DNA from: Piscibacillus halophilus
GTDB taxonomy: Bacteria > Bacillota > Bacilli > Bacillales > Alkalibacillaceae
Direction of reading: 5' to 3'
Length of the DNA: 53,048 nucleotides
Assembly (NCBI RefSeq): GCF_900110685.1
Contig: NZ_FOES01000016.1
Coordinates: 1-53,048 of the forward strand
Below the pieces are notes generated by a model that was given only the letters and a program-made list of their open reading frames with translations, had not been told where the DNA came from and did not search any database. The first letter of the stretch is position 1; every line of letters begins with the position of its first letter. Of this stretch, positions 48,201 to 53,048 are shown piece by piece. The translations under genes and the position numbers were made by a program.

Positions 48201-48291
48201 ATCGATTAATTTCTCCTAATATCTAAAAAATGGTAATATTAAGGTGATTTAAGATGTGAAAAAATAAATAGAAATATAGGGATGATGGAGA

Positions 48292-49164
48292 GTGAAGCTT
48301 CATATTTTGCTAGTTTTATTTGCAGCAATTCTTTGGGGAACAACGGGTACTGCTCAGGCGTTAGCACCTCATGAGGCCACGCCTTTAGTTGTAGGGGCAT
48401 TGCGCTTACTTATTGGAGGTGGCGCATTATTTATATATATTAGTTTTCAAAGGAATGTTTCGTTAAAAAAGCTTCCTAAAATTCCTTTACTCATTAGCGC
48501 CATGGCCATGGCTTTATATCAACCATTCTTTTTTACTGGGGTGGATCTAACAGGTGTTGCTATAGGTACGGTCGTTGCCATTTGTAGTGCACCGGTATTT
48601 GCAGGTGTGATTGAATGGTTATGGTATAAACGGCTACCAGACTGGGTGTGGGGCATTTCAACATTATTAGCGGTCTTAGGATGTACACTTTTATTTCAGT
48701 CCGGTGAACAAGTTGTGTTTAACCCGATTGGAATGTTGTGTGCATTAGTCGCGGGGCTCTCTTTTGCAGTTTATACATTTGTCAGCAAAACTTTAGTTGA
48801 AACTCATCCACCAGATGTTGTAGTAGCGTTAGTTTTTACGACAGCCGCCATTTTTTTACTCCCACTATTGTTTATGGCTGATTTAAGTTGGACGCTTCAG
48901 TGGTCAGGAACTTTATCAATTTTACACCTTGGGTTAATTGCGACATCCTTGGCTTATTTATTATTTGCTAGGGGATTAAAAGGTGTCACCGCCTCTACTG
49001 CTGTCACGTTAGCCTTGGCAGAACCATTAACGGCTTCTTTATTAGGAATTGGTTTATTAGGTGAAGCCATTAATTGGTTATCCGGAATTGGTTTAGCTTT
49101 ATTAATCATAGGGCTATTAATCTTATCCAATAAAGAACGAATAAAAAAACGCACGGTCACGTAA
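48292..49164 (+). CDS. EamA-family (DMT superfamily) transporter
   Basis: 290 residues, ten predicted membrane helices in two EamA repeats. LHILLVLFAAILWGTTGTAQALAPHEATPLVVGALRLLIGGG (in parts) starts the first; LCALVAGLSFAVYTFVSKTLVE the second; TASTAVTLALAEPLTASLLGIGLLGE is the conserved end motif. These export amino acids or other metabolites. GTG 48292 follows GGGATGATGGAG. Single gene; the terminator overlaps its stop. Confidence 0.9.
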   Translation: MKLHILLVLFAAILWGTTGTAQALAPHEATPLVVGALRLLIGGGALFIYISFQRNVSLKKLPKIPLLISAMAMALYQPFFFTGVDLTGVAIGTVVAICSAPVFAGVIEWLWYKRLPDWVWGISTLLAVLGCTLLFQSGEQVVFNPIGMLCALVAGLSFAVYTFVSKTLVETHPPDVVVALVFTTAAIFLLPLLFMADLSWTLQWSGTLSILHLGLIATSLAYLLFARGLKGVTASTAVTLALAEPLTASLLGIGLLGEAINWLSGIGLALLIIGLLILSNKERIKKRTVT

Positions 49165-49177
49165 GTACCGTGCGTTT
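49147..49177. terminator. Bidirectional terminator between DMT transporter and yggT
   Basis: AAACGCACGGT (49147-49157) pairs perfectly with ACCGTGCGTTT (49167-49177); the A-run before it serves the minus strand. Confidence 0.88.
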
Positions 49178-49179
49178 AA

Positions 49180-49242
49180 CAGGTAGGGAACCATACTACC
49201 TGCGTCCGATCGACATCGCCTAGAGGCTAGCCTTTGGACAAC
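49180..49242 (-). other. Structured 3' region after the yggT gene
   Basis: Between the yggT stop and the shared terminator lie CAGGTAG (49180-49186)/CTACCTG (49196-49202) with a nine-base loop, GTCC/GGAC (49204, 49236) and the palindrome AGGCTAGCCT. The stretch is more GC-rich than its surroundings. It may be a 3'-UTR-derived small RNA or a repeat relic; no known family is recognised. Confidence 0.4.
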
Positions 49243-49548
49243 CTAAGAGCTATTCCACTTACGTTCGAACCCCATTATTAGACTCGTAAGGAAATAGCCG
49301 ATGATCGTATAGATCAAAAAGGCAAATATAGCGGAGAATTCGACCACGAATGTCCCATCTAACACTTTAGTCGGAAAGATCCCTTCAAACGGGTGTAGTA
49401 AAGGTTCACTAGTATTATATGTCCATTCAACAATTGGAGCCGATACAGATGCCCCAAATAGCTTTAAAATAATTCGTAAGCCTAGAATTAATTGAACCAG
49501 TCCAAAAACGATATTAATAAGATAGTTGATAAAAGCAATTCCCTTCAT
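49243..49548 (-). CDS. YggT-family membrane protein
   Basis: 101 residues with two to three hydrophobic helices: NYLINIVFGLVQLILGLRIILKLFGASVSAPIVEWTYNTSEPLLHPFEGIFP (in parts), where TSEPLLxPF is the YggT signature, and FAFLIYTIIGYFLTSLIMGF. YggT proteins are linked to turgor, ion balance or cell division; the role is not settled. GGAGGGG precedes ATG 49548. Single gene with a structured 3' region. Confidence 0.88.
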   Translation of the reverse strand: MKGIAFINYLINIVFGLVQLILGLRIILKLFGASVSAPIVEWTYNTSEPLLHPFEGIFPTKVLDGTFVVEFSAIFAFLIYTIIGYFLTSLIMGFERKWNSS

Positions 49549-49686
49549 CCATAACCCCTCCTTTGTAAATAGTTTTCCTTCACTTTTATAAACCTAAACA
49601 TTTTATAATCCTGTGCTTTTGTATTAAGCTAATTCCTAGTCAGTACATATGATATCTTATACTTGGGAAAGGAGCTTCAATACACG

Positions 49687-50838
49687 ATGCAAGAAGATCA
49701 TATATTTTTGAAAAATAACCGGCATATCGATTTGTATCAGCGAGCGACTAAACTATCTAATGAATTAAAAAATCATGTGAAGGAAGCTGATGAAAAAGGA
49801 CGATTTTTAAATAAAACAGTTCAAACGTTAAAGGATCATCAATACTTATCGTTGGTCCTCCCAGCTTCATATGGTGGTGAGGATCTATCGTTATACGAGT
49901 GGCTCATTATGCAAGAGAAGATTGCTGAAGGGGATGCCGCAACAGCCCTATCAGTCGGTTGGCATAATGGAATTTTGATGGAGTTAAAAGAAGGCAAGCT
50001 TTGGACTGACGAAAATTTTGACTGGGTCGCAAAGAAAGCTCATAAACAGAAGTTATTCAATCGAGCGTCAACTGAGAAAAATACCGGAAGCCCGACTCGT
50101 GGAGGAAGACCCGAGACGGTTGCTAAGCGGACGGTGGATGGCTATAGTTTGACTGGGCGAAAAACATTTACAACCATGGCCGAAGTATTGGATTATGCCA
50201 TTGTATCTGCGTGGATTGAAGACGAAGAGCAGATGGGTTGGTTTTTGATCGACATGAAACAAGAAGGTGTTTCAGTGGAACCAACATGGGATACACTAGG
50301 AATGAGAGGAACTGCAAGTGATGATCTCGTTTTAGATAATGTCGTCGTTAGTAAGAGACATTTAGTTGAAAGAAAAGGTAAATCCTCAGGTCCAAAGGGT
50401 TGGTTATTACACATTCCAGCGTGTTATCTTGGAATTGCCAAAGCAGCTTTAAAGGATGCAGTTCAATTTGCGAAAGAATTTCAACCGAATAGTTTAGATC
50501 ATCCGATAGCGAAAGAATCTCATGTTAGACAGAAAATCGGTGAAATGGATCTTATTTTAAGGCGTGCCAGAACTTATTTATTTCACGTGGCTGAAGAGTG
50601 GGATCGTCATCCAGAAAAACGTCCACAACTTGCTAAAGAATTAGCAGTTGTAAAAGTTACAGCCACCAATGACGCCAATAAGGTGGTTGATTTAGCGATG
50701 AGAATCGCAGGAGGACGCGGATTATCTAAAGAATATCCATTTGAACGTTATTACCGTGATGTAAGGGCAGGATTACACAATCCACCAATGGATGACTTGA
50801 TTCTTGAACAGTTAGCTTCGGGCTTATTAGATGAATAA
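49687..50838 (+). CDS. Acyl-CoA dehydrogenase-like flavoprotein without the usual catalytic Glu
   Basis: 383 residues in three ACAD domains: helical N-terminus (LKDHQYLSLVLPASYGGEDLSLYEWLIMQEKIAEGDAATALSVGWH, in parts), beta domain (NTGSPTRGG, GYSLTGRKTFTTM, WDTLGMRGTASDDLVLDNVVV) and helical C-terminus (GRGLSKEYPFERYYRDVRAGLHNPPMDDLILEQL). The C-terminal glycine-rich EGT segment that carries the base in many ACADs is replaced by HNPPMDD, as in YdbM-like Bacillus proteins. It may be an oxidase or monooxygenase rather than a beta-oxidation enzyme. ATG 49687 is preferred; AAAGGAG is 14 bases before it. Single gene. Confidence 0.85.
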   Translation: MQEDHIFLKNNRHIDLYQRATKLSNELKNHVKEADEKGRFLNKTVQTLKDHQYLSLVLPASYGGEDLSLYEWLIMQEKIAEGDAATALSVGWHNGILMELKEGKLWTDENFDWVAKKAHKQKLFNRASTEKNTGSPTRGGRPETVAKRTVDGYSLTGRKTFTTMAEVLDYAIVSAWIEDEEQMGWFLIDMKQEGVSVEPTWDTLGMRGTASDDLVLDNVVVSKRHLVERKGKSSGPKGWLLHIPACYLGIAKAALKDAVQFAKEFQPNSLDHPIAKESHVRQKIGEMDLILRRARTYLFHVAEEWDRHPEKRPQLAKELAVVKVTATNDANKVVDLAMRIAGGRGLSKEYPFERYYRDVRAGLHNPPMDDLILEQLASGLLDE

Positions 50839-51052
50839 AGTTGATTTTTTATATTGAAACAGTTATACTGAATTGTCTTATGAAAAGTTCGGGAATTTTT
50901 GGATTTAGTATTCCTTCATAAAATTATCTCTATTTAGGAAAGCTAATTTTAGAATAATATGTCCATCATCTCCAGTTCCACGCCTGGAGGAGAGGGTCAG
51001 ACGAGTTTTTCATAAAAAAGATAATTTTACTTATTTATTAGGAGGAAAAAGA

Positions 51053-52528
51053 TTGAAAGCATTTAAAGATTTTAATATTGGTCAGGACATTGTAAAAGCA
51101 TTGTCAAATATGGGTTTTGAAAATCCAACGCCAATTCAAGAAAAAGCTATCCCGGTTGCTTTAGAAGGCCGGGACATGATCGGACAAGCACAGACAGGTA
51201 CAGGTAAAACAACTGCATTTGGGGTTCCGATGATTGAAAAAATGGATATGAACCAATCGAAAGTTCAAGGATTGGTGATCGCTCCAACACGTGAATTAGC
51301 GATTCAAGTAGGTGAGGAGCTTAATAGAATCGGCCAAAATAAAGGTGTTAGAACCGTTCCTGTCTATGGTGGACAAGACATTCAAAGGCAAATCAAGGCA
51401 TTGAAAAAACACCCACAGATTGTGGTGGCAACACCAGGACGTTTATTAGACCACATTCGCCGTCGTACGATTCGTTTAGATGAAATTCATACAGTGGTAT
51501 TGGATGAAGCGGATGAGATGTTAAATATGGGATTCATCGAAGATATTGAAGCGATTATGGCTGAAATCCCATCTAACTATCAGACACTATTATTCTCAGC
51601 GACGATGCCTAAGCGTATTCAGAACTTAGCTGAACGTTTTATGGACCAACCTGAAGTCATCCGTATTAAAGCTAAACAGCTAACGGTTGAAAACATCGAA
51701 CAGTATTATTTAGAAATAAAGGAACCACAAAAATTTGATGTACTATGTAAACTATTAGACATTGAATCACCAGAACTAGCGATTATTTTTGGTCGTACGA
51801 AAAAGCGCGTGGACGAACTGACTGAAGGTTTATTAAAACGAGGATATTCAGCTGAAGGTATTCATGGTGATATTACACAGAGTAAACGTGAAAGAGCGAT
51901 TAAACGTTTTAAAGATCAAACAACAGATATATTAGTTGCAACGGATGTTGCAGCCCGTGGTCTAGATATTTCGGGAGTTACACACGTATATAACTTTGAC
52001 TTACCTCAAGATCCTGAGAGCTATGTTCACCGCATTGGACGTACAGGACGAGCAGGAAATAAAGGTCAAGCTGTGACGTTTGTCGTACCAAGAGAATTTG
52101 AGCATCTTAAAAACATTGAAGAGCTTACGAAACACAAAATGACTCGTAAGCAGATTCCATCTTATGATGATGTTTTAGAAGGTATTCAACAAGCTACTCG
52201 AGATGAGTTATTAAGTGTTATTGAGGAGCAAGACTTTCAAAAATACAAACATGTAGCTGAAAACCTGTTAGATGAATATCATTCGGTTGATGTCGTTGCT
52301 GCTGCATTAAAACTATTAGCGAAAGAACCTGACCGTACACCTGTTAAATTAACAGCTGTATCACCTTTACGTGTGAAGAAGGTGTCAGGTGGAAAAGGTG
52401 GCGGTGGAAACCGTAACCGTGGACGTCGTGGGCGTCAAGGAGATCGTAATCGCGGAGGTCGTCGACGTGATGATCGCCGTTCAAATAACAGAGGACAAAA
52501 GGGGAACCGAAATCGTCGGAACTCCTAA
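51053..52528 (+). CDS. cshA: DEAD-box RNA helicase CshA
   Basis: 491 residues. All motifs are present: Q motif [20 protein letters not shown], Ia [58 protein letters not shown] dimerisation domain follows, then an Arg/Gly/Asn-rich tail (about 445-491, [19 protein letters not shown]) that binds RNA. CshA works in mRNA decay with the degradosome, in ribosome assembly and at low temperature. TTG 51053 has AGGAGG. A 214-base untranslated stretch with a CCAG/CCTGG hairpin lies upstream, as is common for cold-controlled helicases. Confidence 0.95.
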   Translation: MKAFKDFNIGQDIVKALSNMGFENPTPIQEKAIPVALEGRDMIGQAQTGTGKTTAFGVPMIEKMDMNQSKVQGLVIAPTRELAIQVGEELNRIGQNKGVRTVPVYGGQDIQRQIKALKKHPQIVVATPGRLLDHIRRRTIRLDEIHTVVLDEADEMLNMGFIEDIEAIMAEIPSNYQTLLFSATMPKRIQNLAERFMDQPEVIRIKAKQLTVENIEQYYLEIKEPQKFDVLCKLLDIESPELAIIFGRTKKRVDELTEGLLKRGYSAEGIHGDITQSKRERAIKRFKDQTTDILVATDVAARGLDISGVTHVYNFDLPQDPESYVHRIGRTGRAGNKGQAVTFVVPREFEHLKNIEELTKHKMTRKQIPSYDDVLEGIQQATRDELLSVIEEQDFQKYKHVAENLLDEYHSVDVVAAALKLLAKEPDRTPVKLTAVSPLRVKKVSGGKGGGGNRNRGRRGRQGDRNRGGRRRDDRRSNNRGQKGNRNRRNS

Positions 52529-52549
52529 TAGAGTTAGAGGTGTTTAGGG

Positions 52550-52732
52550 ATGTTAAAAGTCCTTTTAATTTCAATTGCTATTGTACTCGGAGTACTCGCC
52601 TTAACGGTTTTCGTTATTTCTAAAGGTTATTCTTATGAACATAAGGTAGATCCGTTACCAGACAATCATAAAGGTGAGAAAGACTTAAACGATCGTCATA
52701 ATGAAGAAAGAGGCTGGGACAAAACCCAGTAA
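52550..52732 (+). CDS. Small membrane protein, YtzI-like, with repeat-derived C-terminus
   Basis: 60 residues: one helix MLKVLLISIAIVLGVLALTVFVISKGYSY, then HKVDPLPDN, a pattern I associate with the YtzI proteins of Bacillus. AGAGGTG precedes the ATG; it is 21 bases after cshA. The last codons (ERGWDKTQ) are encoded by GGCTGGGACAAAACCCAG, a dispersed repeat of Bacillales, so the natural end may have been altered. Function unknown. Confidence 0.7.
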   Translation: MLKVLLISIAIVLGVLALTVFVISKGYSYEHKVDPLPDNHKGEKDLNDRHNEERGWDKTQ

Positions 52733-52736
52733 AATA

Positions 52737-52783
52737 AAAAATCGTGGAAGACATCAAAATTGATGTTCTCCACGATTTTTTTA
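52737..52783 (+). terminator. Terminator of the cshA operon
   Basis: AAAATCGTGGA (52737-52747) pairs with TCCACGATTTT (52769-52779) and inner GACATCAA/TTGATGT extends the stem; a T-run follows. Confidence 0.93.
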
Positions 52784-52807
52784 TACTCTTTTTTAATTTT
52801 AGATAAA

Positions 52808-53048
52808 CAAAAAGGATCCCCTTTGATAGAATTAAAGTAACTACACCATAACCCCAAAGGAGGATCCTTATGTTTAAACATTATAACATGAATCAAGTGG
52901 TTTTGCCTTTAGATTTAGAAATAAAATTAGACAAAGATGATATGGCTTTTGTTGTGAATGATTTAGTCGAACAAATTCCGGAAGAAGCTTTCGCAAGCTT
53001 TTCACGCGACACCGGCTGCCCTGCTTATCACCCTAAAATGATGATGAA
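52808..53048 (+). mobile_element. Left end of an IS1182-family insertion sequence
   Basis: AAGGATCCCCTTTG (52812-52825) and CCAAAGGAGGATCCTT (52854-52869) form an inverted repeat around the leader, directly followed by an IS1182-type transposase start. The rest lies beyond the window. The hairpin would mask the ribosome binding site when transcription enters from outside, a common safeguard in IS elements. Confidence 0.75.
52870..53048 (+). CDS. IS1182-family transposase, N-terminal part only
   Basis: 59 residues visible, open to the window edge. MFKHYNMNQVVLPLDLEIKL and SRDTGCPAYHPKMMM are the conserved start of IS1182/IS5-related DDE transposases in Bacillales. The catalytic region is outside the window. 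AAAGGAGG precedes ATG 52870 within the terminal hairpin. Confidence 0.9.
   Translation, partial: MFKHYNMNQVVLPLDLEIKLDKDDMAFVVNDLVEQIPEEAFASFSRDTGCPAYHPKMMM

Overview
The window looks like one whole draft contig from a low-GC, spore-forming member of the Bacillaceae, probably a halophilic or alkaliphilic genus close to Alkalibacillus/Halobacillus. This rests on gene content and Gram-positive ribosome binding sites; no rRNA or tRNA is present to confirm it. Both ends are broken insertion sequences: the tail of an IS21-type istB at the left and the head of an IS1182-type transposase at the right. That is what an assembly break at repeated elements looks like.

Left part (1-9.7 kb): IS21 tail cutting a VOC gene; a 35-residue holin-like toxin behind a perfect LexA box; a 652-residue aconitase with a tiny zinc-finger protein; DinB and RsgA; then a respiratory block. 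In that block a TRIC-type channel gene and a Crp/Fnr regulator precede two TGTGA-N6-TCACA operators, followed by a ba3-type oxidase operon (subunits IIa, II, I) and a lipoprotein carrying its own CuA-type copper motif.

Middle (9.8-34.5 kb): CorC-like transporter, XRE regulator with a membrane partner, PerR-box catalase, RidA, acyl-CoA synthetase, a NERD nuclease-like protein whose 3' end runs into a 21-bp tandem repeat array, a cation efflux protein, asparagine synthetase, divergent ilvE/cstA with a cre site, two ABC importers (NitT/TauT-like and polar amino acid), an acidic lipoprotein, a DUF3298 protein and a heterodimeric ABC exporter.

Right part (34.7-53 kb): amiE-nagZ-namZ, secreted enzymes that take peptidoglycan apart to MurNAc and GlcNAc; an ECF sigma/anti-sigma pair with its own promoter; an HD phosphohydrolase; DNA repair genes (5'-3' exonuclease, pyrimidine dimer glycosylase) next to a GNAT remnant; a ring-cleaving dioxygenase, an SDR, a DMT exporter, YggT, an acyl-CoA dehydrogenase-like flavoprotein and the cold-shock-type helicase CshA.

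The most unusual gene is at 45292-46341. An N-terminal Cro/XRE-type helix-turn-helix is joined to a protein clearly derived from the F1 ATP synthase beta subunit, with the Walker A loop destroyed and the C-terminal DELSEED-like domain kept. A TTACT...AGTAA dyad lies over its own promoter and a similar one lies in front of the next gene. Other strong leads are the LexA-controlled holin-like toxin, the NERD gene with its 21-bp array, and the paired Crp/Fnr operators of the ba3 oxidase.
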